Shown: piece after piece, positions 24,113 through 35,690 of the stretch
Layout: every line of letters begins with the position of its first letter
Numbering within the stretch: the stretch's first letter is position 1
NCBI GenBank assembly: GCA_032716605.1
Contig: CM064519.1
Coordinates: forward strand, 20,500,148-20,564,147
DNA: 64,000 bases
Source of the DNA: Paralithodes platypus
Lineage: Eukaryota > Arthropoda > Malacostraca > Decapoda > Lithodidae
Direction: 5' to 3'
Position numbers and translations under genes: made by a program
The notes under the pieces: generated by a model
What the model was told of the DNA's origin: nothing
The model's database searches: none
Seen by the model: only the letters and a program-made list of their open reading frames with translations

Positions 24113-25300
24113 CACACCTCTCCTTGAATTAATATGTTTCCCTGTCTTCTCCTTGAATTAATATGTTTCCCTGTCTTCTCCTTTATTAATATGTTTCCCT
24201 GTCTTCTCCTTGAATTAATATGTTTCCCTGTCTTCTCCTTTATTAATGTTTCCCTGTCTTCTCCTTTATTAATATGTTTCCCTGTCTTCTCCTTGAATTA
24301 ATATGTTTCCCTGTCTTCTCCTTTATTAATATGTTTCCCTGTCTTCTCCTTGAATTAATATGTTTCCCTGTCTTCTCCTTTATTAATGTTTGGCCTTGCC
24401 TTCTCCTTTATTAATATGTTTCCCTGTCTTCTCCTTGAATTAATATGTTTCCCTGTCTTCTCCTTTATTAATGTTTCCCTGTCTTCTCCTTTATTAATAT
24501 GTTTCCCTGTCTTCTCCTTTATTAATATGTTTCCCTGTCTCTAATTAATATGTTTCCCTGTCTTCCCTCCTTGAATTAATATGTTTTCCCTGTCTTCTCC
24601 TTGAATGTTTATGTCTTCACTATTAATGGTTTCTTCTCCTTTATTAATATGTTTCCCTGTCTTCTCCTTGAATTAATATGTTTCCCTGTCTTCTCCTTGA
24701 ATTAATATGTTTCCCTGTCTTCTCCTTTTGAATATGTTTCCCTGTCTTCTCCTTTATTAATGTTTCCCTGTCTTCTCCTTTATTAATATGTTTCCCTGTC
24801 TTCTCCTTTATTAATATGTTTCCCTGTCTTCTCCTTGAATTAATATGTTTCTCTCCTCTATTATATGTTTCCCTGTCTTCTCCTTGAATAATATGTTTAT
24901 GTTTGTCTTCTCCATTAATATGTTTCCCTGTCTTCTCCTTTATTAATATGTTTCCCTGTCTTCTCCTTTATTAATATGTTTCCCTGTCTTCTCCTTGAAT
25001 TAATATGTTTCCCTGTCTTCTCCTTGAATTAATATGTTTCCCTGTCTTCTCCTTTATTAATATGTTTCCCTGTCTTCTCCTTGAATTAATATGTCTGTCT
25101 TCCTCCTTTATTAATGTCTTTCTCCTTATTAATGTTTCCCTGTCTTCTCCCTTATTAATATGTTTCCCTGTCTTCTCCTTGAATTAATATGTTTCCCTGT
25201 CTTCTCCTTGAATTAATATGTTTCCCTGTCTTCTCCTTTATTAATATGTTTCCCTGTCTTCTCCTTTATTAATATGTTTCCCTGTCTTCTCCTTTATTCC
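24113..25300. repeat. 28/29 bp tandem array
   Basis: About 42 copies containing 'aatatgtttccctgtcttct', preceded by either 'ccttgaatt' or 'cctttatt'. Two unit types alternate irregularly. Several truncated or scrambled units (24540-24640, 24845-24910, 25090-25135) suggest local rearrangement or consensus error. Confidence 0.96.
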
Positions 25301-25544
25301 CAGTGTGTGCTTCTATCTTTCTTATATTTACATATTTTCTAGACGTTATTCTTGTTTGTCTATATCTTTCTCGTTCTTTATTGGGCTTGTACTTATCTCG
25401 CCATTCTTAGAGGTTAAATTTGGTTCTTCTTCATATATTTCTCTTTTCTGTTCCCATTTACTTCACGCGGTTCAATAGCCACATAGAATTCCTGTTTGTT
25501 CTCTTTCTCTCTATTCCCTGATTCTCTTACGTTTGACTCCTCTT
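25301..25544. other. T-rich spacer
   Basis: No feature recognised. Confidence 0.4.
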
Positions 25545-25862
25545 AACACACACACACACACACACATATATACACATTCACTCTCTCTCAATAACCACAT
25601 CTGTTTCCAGTTGCTCTTTTCTCTCTATTCCCCAGGCCTCTCTCTTGTTGCTCTTCTTAACTCACTCACTCTCACTCTCTCACAAACACACACACACACA
25701 CTCACTCTCTCTCTCTTTCTCTCCCTCTCACACACACACACACACACTAACCACATCTAATTCCTATTGCTCGGTTCTCCCAATTCCCCCATTTTTTTGT
25801 CTCTCTCTCTCTCTCTCTCATACACAATAGCCACCTCTGATCCTGTTCTCTCTCTCTCTCAT
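25545..25862. repeat. (CA)n and (TC)n clusters, 5' flank of LINE-X copy 2
   Basis: Alternating CA and TC microsatellites. The last (TC)n ends at about 25860, directly before LINE-X sequence. Confidence 0.95.
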
Positions 25863-25863
25863 A

Positions 25864-28800
25864 AAGGAAAGTCTTAATCCCGTCTTAATGTCAAAACCTC
25901 AAATTGCGAATATAGACATATCTTACGTACTATTAAATAATAAACGAGGAACTAAAATAACACTAGCTTTATTATACAGACCCCCAGCTCAATCAGTGCA
26001 AACTGACAGTGAAATTTATGAACAAATTGCAGAAATAACTAACATACAAGATACCGTAATTCTTGGCGATTTCAACTTACCCGTGACTAAATGGGGCGAT
26101 ATTCTTACTTCACACTCTGGACACGACCTCTATGCTAACTTGCAAAAGAGTTCACTTTTTCAATTGGGCGGGTGCCCAACCCCGAAAGGGGTTGAAATAG
26201 GGGAGCTATCCCCCCGCCAAAGGTGGCTTTCTAGGGCCTTTCCTAGCTGATGCTGAGATTATAGTCATGTGGTGATGGGCTGGTCTATCAGAGTGAGAAC
26301 TGAGCGATCTCTGCCATACCCATAGCTTACTCTGACTGTTCCATTTACTTATGTATTTCCTAGATCTCAAGTGACGGCGTCTTTTCCGTGGATTGACCTC
26401 CCAATCTACCAAGATTGGAAGCCAAAGCGTCACATTTTTCCTTTGCCCCTCAACTTTCTCTTCATAATTGCTGAGGGGCACAGGGCCCTGGGTGGGGCTT
26501 TGGTTTCCCGGGCGTTTCCGCACCCTCCTCAGCTCCCCGCCATGGAGTGGCTTCGGTCACCCAGGCTTTATTGAGGTAGGCAGGGAGGGTTCTGTGGGGG
26601 CGCTCGGTTATGGCCTTGGCCTTACTCGGGGCCTTGGGGCTGTTCGGCCAGGCAGCTTGGAGAACAACAACAACAACAACAACTTTTTCAATTTGTACAA
26701 TCTCCGACCCGGGGTAATAATGTGCTTGACCTTGTACTCGCAACAAAAGAAGAATTAATAGAGAATTTGAATGTTGGTGATGAATTCAGTAACAGCGACC
26801 ATCGTACGATAACTTTCACTTTAAAGTTTACTAGTAACAAATCAAATAGCAGCATTGAGAAAGTCCCTAATTTCAAGAAAGCAAATTTTCATAAACTTAA
26901 ATCAAAGCTTAAAGAAACTGACTGGAGCTTTCTGACTAACACTAACGACATAAATACATCTTGGGAGTGTTTCACAACCACTTACCTTAAGGCAGTGCAA
27001 GACTGCATACCATCGAAAATACGGCGTCCAGGCCATAATTATAAGCCCAAATGGTGGAATAAAGATATTTCAGACTGTCTGCTTGCTAAAAAATTTGCTA
27101 ATGATAGATTAAAATCCTCACAAAATGACGAAGAACGGGTGAAATTTGTAGAGCTACGACGCAAAGCCAAAAAGTTAATTAAGCAAAGTAAAAAGACCCT
27201 GGAGTTACATGTTGCGAATCAAAGTAAAACAAACCCGAAAGAATTCTATAGTTATATCAGAAAGAAAAAAGTAGTTACTTCAACTGTTGGACCGTTAGTC
27301 GATGAAAATGGAGAATACACCAAAGACGAAGTACAAATGAGTAATGCCCTCAATACCTTCTTTGCATCAGTTTTTATAACCGAAGACCTTAGTGATATCC
27401 CTACACCATCGCCGATTCAGATTGATAATTCAGATGTTCTAAGCAATATCACCGTTACAGAGAGAGAAGTATTGAATTGTTTAGATAAACTCAAGGTAAA
27501 TAAAACGCCTGGACCTGATACAATCTCGCCTAGAGTTCTAAAGGAAGCTAAGGATGAGCTCTCCAAACCACTGACATTGCTATTCAATGAATCCTTGCAA
27601 TCTGGGACTATGCCTGATCAGTGGAAGCTAGCCAACGTAACACCGATATTCATAAAAGGCAGCAAATCCCTACCCACTAACTATCGTCCAATTAGCTTAA
27701 CCTCAATTGTATGTAAAATGCTAGAAACGGTCATAAGAGACAGACTCGTAAATCACTTAGAGGCAAATAACTTACTTAAAGATACTCAACACGGCTTTCG
27801 TAAAAAACGTTCCTGTTTAACAAACCTCTTAGACTTCTTCCACGATATCCTCAACCTCTACGATGAGAGTAAAGCTGTAGATATTATATACCTTGATTTT
27901 CAAAAGGCCTTTGACAAAGTTCCCCACAAACGTTTACTGCTAAAACTAAAAGCGCATGGAATACAAGACGGTGTGTTGAAATGGATAGAAAATTGTCTCA
28001 GCGACAGAAAGCAAAGAGTAGTCATAAATGGTAAGGCATCTAAATGGACCAATGTAAGTAGCGGGGTACCCCAGGGATCGGTACTAGGACCCATTCTCTT
28101 TCTAATTTACATCAACAACATAGATGAGGGTCTCACCTGTACAATCTCAAAATTTGCTGACGATACAAAAATTGCAAATAGCGTACTCTCAAAAGAACAA
28201 GTTGACGATATGCAACACAATCTAGATAAATTGTCATGTTGGGCCCAAATTTGGCAAATGAGTTTCAATGTGGATAAATGTAAAGTACTACATATCGGAT
28301 ACCTAAATGAGAAAGCAAACTATTCGATGAATGACACTCAGCTTAAGAATGTAAACAGAGAAACCGATCTGGGAGTAACAATATCGAGTAACCTAAAACC
28401 AAGTCAACAATGTTCAGAAGTTGTTAAGAAGGCAAACAAAATAATTGGCTTTATAGGCAGGTCATTTGAGCATAAATCCAAAGAAGTTATCCTAACCCTT
28501 TACAATTCCTTAGTCCGCCCTCTTCTGGAATACTGCGTTCAATCCTGATGCCCTTATTACCAAAAAGATATAAACAAGCTAGAACGAGTTCAACGTAGAA
28601 TTCCCAAAATGATACCTAGCCTAAAGAACAAACCATACGAAGAGCGTCTTAGAGAATTAAATATATTTCCTTTAACCCAGCGCAGATTAAGAGGTGACTT
28701 AATTCAAGTGTTCAAAATCATCAAAGGCATCGACAATATGAACTGCAGTAAGTACATCACTATCGACCAATCTAATTACACGCGGGGAAACGGTTGCAAA

Positions 28801-28980
28801 ATTATTGGTAAATCTTTTAACTCACACGAATCTAAGAATTTCTTCTTCAATCGAGTTGTCAACTTGTGGAATGGGCTTCCCCGAGACGTTATAGACTGCA
28901 GCACCGTTGATTCATTTAAACTCCGCCTAGACAAATATCTCGCATAAAACCTGAGACTGACTGCGTTTGTAAATGAATAA
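25864..28980 (+). pseudogene. LINE-X ORF2, truncated and interrupted
   Basis: Endonuclease remnant with GDFNLPVTKWGD before the insertion, then SDHRTI, KTPGPD, NYRPISLTSI, YLDFQKAFDKVPH, GVPQGSVLGPILFL and FADD after it. Relative to copy 1 it has INNID where copy 1 has INDID. A TGG to TGA change at 28546-28548 interrupts the C-terminal region. A second TCA to TAA change at 28945-28947 ends the frame 11 residues before the copy 1 stop. It lacks the N-terminal endonuclease part through 5' truncation. Confidence 0.9.
26166..26681 (+). mobile_element. SINE-like/non-autonomous retroposon with (AAC)n tail
   Basis: A 516 bp insertion in LINE-X copy 2, flanked by a perfect 12 bp duplication ACTTTTTCAATT (26154-26165 and 26682-26693). 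The 3' tail is (AAC)n from 26663. The 5' end is 'gggcgggtgcccaacc', followed by 'ccgaaaggggttg', both self-complementary. It is GC-rich compared with its host. No open frame resembles a known protein and no pol III boxes are obvious, so it may be a 5'-truncated LINE 3' end or an unusual SINE. Confidence 0.85.
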
Positions 28981-29203
28981 CTTTATTTTATCCCCCCCTC
29001 AGTTACTAACCCATCTGTCCCCTACTAACTTCCTAATCCTGCCACGGACATTAGTTCCAGGGCAGTAGTTCCCTTTCCAATGTTCCCTTACCCACTCTAA
29101 ACCACTGTTTGGACACTTGATCCTCAGTGTTTTGGAGCACAAGCAGCCTAGAAGGGTCACTATACCTGTTGTTGCTTGATTTCCTTTGTACTACTCCTTT
29201 GTA

Positions 29204-29218
29204 CTCTCTCTCTCTCTC
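29204..29218. repeat. Short (TC)n, 3' flank of LINE-X copy 2
   Basis: About 15 bases of TC directly after the LINE-X tail. Confidence 0.9.
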
Positions 29219-29744
29219 AGTGGCCAAGTAGGTAATGAGAGCGCTGTTAGTTGGCTCCCTTCATTACCCAGGAAGAAGGAAGAAAATAATAAAACAAGAC
29301 GATCGGGGAATAGGAAGAGGAAATTAAAAGGAAGAGGAGGAGGAGGAGGAGGAGGAGGAGGGAAGCAGACGAGAGTGTGTTTTCTATAGGTCGGTATAAG
29401 TGGTAAGGGAATAATAATAATGAGGAGTTTGTTGTTGATTGGTTCCTTTACTGGCTCAGGGCATAGGCGGCACTCGGGGGAAGGATGGCTAAAACACAAT
29501 AGGACATATAATGAGGAATATAAGGAAGAAGAAGAGGAACACAACAAATCCGACCCGAAAATAGAAAGAGAGGAAGTAAAATTAAAAAGAAGAACGTGAT
29601 CAACTATGCAAGTGGTGGGAGAAGAAGTAAACGGAAGAAGAACACGACAAACTACAAAGTGATGGGAGGGGAAGTAAAAGAAAGAATAAGACAATAGGAA
29701 GTAGAGGGAAGAACAGTACAAGGAAGACAAAGAACACAACAAAC
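29219..29744. other. Purine-rich spacer
   Basis: Contains a (GGA)n run at about 29334-29361 and degenerate 'agaagaacacaacaaact' words. No gene. Confidence 0.45.
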
Positions 29745-29961
29745 TATACTCTATTTTTTTCCAGCTGAGCCTAAATTGTCATGTTTCTATCTTTGTTACT
29801 CAGCTATAAGTTAAATTTTGTAGCGAAAGATGATGGTTATTCTGAAAACTTGGCATTAATATGACACACAACCATAGTAGTTTCATATATTTCCATTAAG
29901 TATCGAGAAATCAGCTAATAAGAGATTCAATTTACGATCAGCTGGAAAAAAATAGAGTATA
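29745..29961. mobile_element. MITE-B, complete
   Basis: A 217 bp element with perfect 24 bp terminal inverted repeats starting 'tatactctatttttttccag'. It is bounded by TATA on both sides and non-coding. Internal words 'ttactcagctat' and 'gcattaatatgac' match the copies at 4197 and 61486. Confidence 0.92.
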
Positions 29962-30156
29962 GGAAGTAGTAGGAAGATAAGTAAAAGGAAGAACACAGGT
30001 AACTATACAAAAAAGTCAAACCATTTCATGAAGTCAGTTCTTTGCCCATGGATTGGCAGCACTGGAGGTTCTACTTATCAGGTGTAATTTGATATCACAT
30101 ATGATAGCTCGTGACCTCTCTCTCTCTCTCATTTTGTTCAAATTAGGAAGGACCTC

Positions 30157-30214
<58 letters not shown>
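30157..30214. repeat. (GA)n microsatellite
   Basis: About 58 bases of GA, with a short TC run about 30 bases upstream. Confidence 0.97.
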
Positions 30215-30218
<4 letters not shown>

Positions 30219-30267
30219 AGAAAAGTAAATATGAAAAATACGAATTAGAATAAAAGCAGAATAAAAT

Positions 30268-30772
30268 ATATCTATATAATATTTTCGATTGTCTGTGTGT
30301 GTGTGTGTGTTCTTAATAGGCGGCCGCAGTTTTGGACCTGGGGAGCTGAAACTTTGCATGTGGGTGTCAATTGACCTGGGTCAGGTCATAGAGGGGGCGA
30401 GGCCACGATCGGAGGTCGTTTCGAGGCCGACATTGAAAACAAAAATAAAACAATTGAAAACAATTGCCGTTTGGGGCAGAAGGAGGCCTCCGATCGAAAA
30501 GGTGTATGAAACGAAAGTTGTTCGCAGCCCCCGAAAATGGGGGTACGGATGAAGTCAGATCCAAAATCGGAGGTCATTTAGCGGCCGAAATCGAGGTCGC
30601 CGTTTAATGAGGCACAGGGAGGTCGAGGTCGGTGATTATGGTAGTAGTAGTATTGTGATGATTGTGGTAGTAGTGATTGATGATGGTGATTATGGTAGTA
30701 GTAGTGGTGGTAGTAGTGATGGTGATTATGGTGATTACCCGGGCAACGCCGGGTACCCGTGCTAGTATAACA
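30268..30772 (-). repeat. Dispersed hairpin repeat, copy 1
   Basis: Blocks in order on the plus strand: 'aatattttcgattgtctgtg', a GT tract, 'aggcggccgcagttttggac', 'agctgaaactttgcatgtgg', 'tcaattgacctgggtcaggt', 'gaaggaggcctccgatcgaa', 'gttgttcgcagcccccgaaa', a degenerate TGATTATGG microsatellite, then the hairpin TACCCGGGCAACGCCGGGTA. The same order appears reverse-complemented at 51509-51960. The mechanism is unknown and no protein is encoded. Confidence 0.85.
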
Positions 30773-30930
30773 TAAAGATAAACAAATATTAAAATATAAT
30801 TCGTGGATTCGTCCAAAGTCTAACTCGTTTTTCCTGTTTTATAGTGTTTTCATTTTCCATAAATGTTTGTCCACTCCCGGTTAACTTTATATTTACACCT
30901 TATTCACCAGCTGGCCTGATCACAAACAAC
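30773..30930. other. Spacer
   Basis: Nothing recognised. Confidence 0.35.
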
Positions 30931-30946
30931 TTCTCTCTCTCTCTCA

Positions 30947-30989
<43 letters not shown>

Positions 30990-31005
30990 TGTCTGTCTGT
31001 CTGTC
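30931..31005. repeat. (TC)n-(TG)n-(TCTG)n microsatellite
   Basis: Three adjoining simple tracts. Confidence 0.96.
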
Positions 31006-31017
31006 ATAACCAAAAAG

Positions 31018-31430
31018 GAAGAGGAGGAAGAGAGCTTAGGGACTGGGGAGGAGTGGGGATAGGGAGGGGAGGAGGAGGAGTGGAGGGTGGGTCAAAGAGG
31101 GGGGGGGGGAGGAGGGAAGAGGATTGGAGAGGGGGAAGGGAGGGGAGGAGGAGGAAGGAGTGGAGGGGGGTCAAAGAGGGGGGGGGGGAGGAGGAAGAGG
31201 AGTGGAGGGGGGGAAGGGAGGGGAGGAGGAGGAGTGGAGGGTGGGTCAAAGAGGGGGGGGAGGAGGAGGAAGAGGAGTGGAGGGGGGGAAGGGAGGGGAG
31301 GAGGAGGAGGAGTGGAGGGTGGGTCAAAGAGGGGGGGGGGGGAGGAGGAGGAGGAGGAAGAGGAGTGGAGGGGGGGGGGAAGGGAGGGGAGGGGAGGAGG
31401 AGGAGTGAAGGAGAGAGAGAGAGAGGAATG
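31018..31430. repeat. GGA/G-rich array (~65-75 bp period)
   Basis: An almost pure purine plus strand. Repeated 'agtggagggtgggtcaaaga' followed by G-runs and 'gaggaggaggaagaggagtg'. Six-frame open stretches are compositional. Confidence 0.93.
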
Positions 31431-31590
31431 TGTAAGGTATAATGACCTGTATAAAGGGACTAATACCGTGGATACCAATCTTGATGAAGCATGTTTCTAT
31501 TATACACGGTATGGAGAAGAATATATGTAGAATATGATGAGTGAATAATGGAATATCTAACTATAATAATAACTATAAATATAATACAAA
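31431..31590. other. Spacer
   Basis: Nothing recognised. Confidence 0.35.
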
Positions 31591-31595
31591 TGCGT

Positions 31596-31745
31596 TTACT
31601 ACAACAACAACAACCATTACTATTACTATTATTTCTTCAACTACTACTACTACTACTACTACGAACATCACTACCTACTACTACTACTACTACTACGAAC
31701 ATCACTACCTACTACTACTACTAATACTAATAATAATAATAAAAC
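31596..31745. repeat. (ACT)n/(AAC)n/(AAT)n trinucleotide tracts
   Basis: Includes a duplicated 'tacgaacatcactacctact' block. Confidence 0.93.
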
Positions 31746-32085
31746 TAATAAATCCCCCCACACCCCCATATAATGTTATCCACACCACTAATCTTGCTTG
31801 CACCGCATAAATCCCATTTTAACTCAACCATATTTTTCAGGCATAAGTTTCTCTAAAAATAGTATATATGCACTCCGGAAATTAAATTGTGGCCGATATG
31901 GTTTTTGCACACAACCAAAATATTGTGTCCATTTATATAATACACATACATTTTTTATTTATCTTATATATATATTTCTAATTGTATACTGTATAATTAT
32001 ATAAGAGAGGAAGGTGCCGAAATTAATGATATCCATAATAAAGGCTAGGGAAAAAGAGAGAGAGAGAGAGAGAGAGAGTACATTC
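31746..32085. other. AT-rich spacer with short GA tract
   Basis: No gene. (GA)n at 32057-32078. Confidence 0.4.
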
Positions 32086-32318
32086 TTAACCCTCTCCGAC
32101 ATATGACGCGATTTTGAGCCTATTGAGGATACTTTAAAGCCTTTGTTACCATCAGAGGTATTTAGAAACCTTTAGTTTAGTTATTTCAACCTCTACAGTT
32201 GTCTTTGAGTTAGCTGTGGCCAGAAAACTAATTTTGGAGAGGTAATTATAAGTGAGAGAACTCTATTTCTTATTGCCAATCAGGCAACCTCTGCATCATA
32301 AATGCGTGAAAGGGTGAA
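32086..32318. mobile_element. FB2 foldback-like element
   Basis: It starts TTAACCCTCTCCGAC and ends 'gcgtgaaagggtgaa', the reverse complement of a similar TTCACCCTTTC sequence. An imperfect terminal inverted repeat is visible and it is non-coding. Its right end is shared with the left end of the next TTAA-MITE. The sequence at 19212 may be a relative. Confidence 0.55.
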
Positions 32319-34951
32319 GGGGAGATTGGACCCCTTTCTCCCTCGTGCTTAGCCCCATTAGTTTTGAAATGTTAAGACGTTCGGCCCATTAGTTTGGCGA
32401 TTTTAACACCTTTAGCTCCATTTCCTTGTCAATGTTAAGACCTATCGTGTCATTTAGGTGTCGATTTTTTTCCTGGCGAGCGATAGCGAGCCTGTAAATA
32501 TAAGAGGAACCGGGAAATTTTTCTACCGAAAAATTTACAAATTTATCTTGATGGGGAGTTTAGGGTGTGTTTTTCCAAGTTTGAGGAAGGTCTAGCGAGG
32601 AAACTAGAAAATAAATCAATATATTAATTAATAAACCAAACAACATCCCATAAAACCGACAAACATATCTATATATCCCAAACGTTCATATCTATATAAC
32701 CCAAACGTTCATATCTATATACCCCAAACGTTCATATCTATATAACCCAAACATTCATATCTATATAACCTAAACGTTCATATCTATATAACCCAAACGT
32801 TCATATCTATATACCCCAAACGTTCATATCTATATAACCCAAACATTCATATCTATATAACCCAAACGTTCATATCTATATAACCCAAACATTCTTATCT
32901 ATATAACCCAAACGTTCATATCTATATAACCCAAACGTTCATATCTATATACCCCAAACGTTCATATCTATATACCCCAAACGTTCATATCTATATAACC
33001 CAAACGTTCATATCTATATAACCCAAACGTTCATATCTATATACCCCAAACATTCATATATATATATAACCCAAACATTCATATCTATATAACCCAAACG
33101 TTCATATCTATATACCCCAAACGTTCATATCTATATAACCCAAACATTCATATCTATATAACCCAAACGTTCATATCTATATAACCCAAACGTTCATATC
33201 TATATAACCCAAACGTTCATATCTATATAACCCAAACGTTCATATCTATATAACCCAAACGTTCATATCTATATAACCCAAACATTCTTATCTATATAAC
33301 CCAAACGTTCATATCTATATAACCCAAACGTTCATATCTATATAACCCAAAAATTCATATCTATATAAACCAAACGTTCATATCTATATAACCCAAACGT
33401 TCATATCTATATAACTCAAACATTCATATATATATATAACCCAAACATTCATATCTATATAACCCAAACGTTCATATCTATATAACCCAAACGTTCATAT
33501 CTATATAACCCAAACGTTCATATCTATATAACCCAAACGTTCATATCTATATAACCCAAACGTTCATATATATAACCCAAACGTTCATATCTATATAACC
33601 CAAACGTTCATATCTATATAACCCAAACGTTCATATCTATATAACCTAAACGTTCATATCTATATAACCCAAATGTTCATATCTATATAACCCAAACGTT
33701 CATATCTATATAACCCAAACATTCATAACTATATAAACCAAACGTTCATATCTATATAAACCAAACGTTCATATCTATATAACCCAAACGTTCATATCTC
33801 TATAACCCAAACGTTCATATCTATATAACCCAAACGTTCATATCTATATAACCTAAACGTTCATATCTATATAACCCAAACGTTCATATCTATATAACCC
33901 AAACGTTCATATCTATATAACCCAAACATTCATATCTATATAACCCAAACGTTCATATCTATATAACCCAAACGTTCATATCTATATAACCCAAACGTTC
34001 ATATCTATATAACCCAAACGTTCATATCTATATAACCCAAACGTTCATATCTCTATAACCCAAACGTTCATATCTCTATAACCCAAACGTTCATATCTAT
34101 ATAACCCAAACGTTCATATCTATATAACCTAAACGTTCATATCTATATAACCCAAACGTTCATATCTATATAACCCAAACATTCATATCTATATAACCCA
34201 AACGTTCGTATCTATATAACCCAAACGTTCATATCTATATAACCCAAACGTTCATATCTCTATAACCCAAACGTTCATATCTCTATAACCCAAACGTTCA
34301 TATCTATATAACCCAAACGTTCATATCTCTATAACCCAAACGTTCATATCTCTATAACCCAAACGTTCATATCTCTATAACCCAAACGTTCATATCTATA
34401 TAACCCAAACGTTCATATCTATATAACCTAAACATTCATATCTATATAACCAAAACGTTCATATCTATATAACCAAAACGTTCATATCTATATAACCCAA
34501 ACGTTCATATCTATATAACCCAAACGTTCATATCTATATAACCCAAACGTTCATATCTATATAACCCAAACATTCATATCTATATAACCCAAACGTTCAT
34601 ATCTCTATAACCCAAACGTTCATATCTCTATAACCCAAACGTTCATATCTATATAACCCAAACGTTCATATCTATATAACCTAAACATTCATATCTATAT
34701 AACCCAAACGTTCATATCTATATAACCAAAACGTTCATATCTATATAACCCAAACGTTCATATCTATATAACCCAAACGTTCATATCTATATAACCCAAA
34801 CGTTCATATCTATATAACCCAAACATTCATATCTATATAACCCAAACGTTCATATCTATATAACCCAAACGTTCATATCTATATAACCCAAACGTTGATA
34901 TCTATATAACCCAAACGTTCTTATCTCACTGTTCCTTGTTTACCATCTCCA
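32319..34951 (+). mobile_element. TTAA-MITE expanded to 2.6 kb by an internal satellite
   Basis: The normal left part runs 'ggggagattggacccctttc', the internal repeats, 'ctggcgagcgatagcgagcc', 'tttctaccgaaaaatttaca' and 'gaggaaactag'. Then comes the AT-rich linker, about 98 units of a 23 bp satellite, and finally 'taccatctcca' before TTAA (34952-34955), which matches the usual right terminus (compare ACCATCCCCCC-TTAA at 235-249). The left TTAA is mutated to TGAA. Confidence 0.78.
32665..34925. repeat. 23 bp satellite, about 98 copies
   Basis: The unit contains 'atatctatataacccaaacg' followed by 'ttc'. Variants: ATACCCC, CTCTATAACC, ACATTC and AACCTAAAC. Variant units cluster in runs (for example CTCTATAACC near 34030-34090 and 34250-34390), as expected from local amplification of blocks. 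Confidence 0.98.
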
Positions 34952-35028
34952 TTAACTAACTATCCGGAACTGAGATAATCCCCAAGTCCTATACCCCACA
35001 GGCGCTCTTATCGTAACCCGGTACACAA

Positions 35029-35690
35029 ATACAACAGCAAATACTACAAATACAACAGCAAATACAACAGCAAATACAACAGCAAATACAACAGCAAATA
35101 CACAACAAATACACAACAAATACACAACAAATACACAACAAATACACAACAAATACACAACAAATACACAACAAATACAACAGCAAATACAACAACAAAT
35201 ACAACAGCAAATACAACAACAAATACAACAACAAATACAACAGCAAATACACGAACAAATACAACAACAAATACAACAGCAAATACACGAACAAATACAA
35301 CAGCAAATACAACAACAAATACAACAGCAAATACAACAAATACAACAACAAATACAACAGCAAATACAACAACAAATACAACAGCAAATACACGAACAAA
35401 TACAACAACAAATACAACAACAAATACAACAGCAAATACAACAACAAATACAACAGCAAATACAACAGCAAATACACGAACAAATACAACAACAAATACA
35501 ACAGCAAATACACGAACAAATACAACAGCAAATACACGAACAAATACAACAGCAAATACAACAAATACAACAGCAAATACAACAACAAATACACGAACAA
35601 ATACAACAGCAAATACAACAACAAATACACGAACAAATACAACAGCAAATACAACAACAAATACAACAGCAAATACAACAACAAATACAG
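35029..35690. repeat. ~12 bp array of AATACAACAGCA type
   Basis: About 55 units of the form (a)aatacaacarc, with variants ACACAAC and ACACGAAC. Minus-strand frames of 238-276 codons (Cys-Ile-Cys-Cys or Tyr-Leu-Leu-Leu repeats) are read-through. Confidence 0.97.

Larger units (their letters stand above)
25863..29203 (+). mobile_element. LINE-X copy 2, 5'-truncated, split by a retroposon
   Basis: It starts inside the endonuclease domain directly after a (TC)n tract, carries the rest of ORF2 and the 3' UTR, and ends 'tttgtactactcctttgtac' before (TC)n. It is closely similar to copy 1 along its whole length. Bases 26166-26681 are a later insertion. Apart from that insertion and two stop mutations, the ORF2 frame is continuous, so this copy is less decayed than copy 1. 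Confidence 0.92.

Noticed and set aside
32665..34925. 23 bp array as CRISPR or centromeric satellite
   Set aside because: No spacers; and the array is only 2.3 kb and appears enclosed in a MITE, which does not indicate a centromere.
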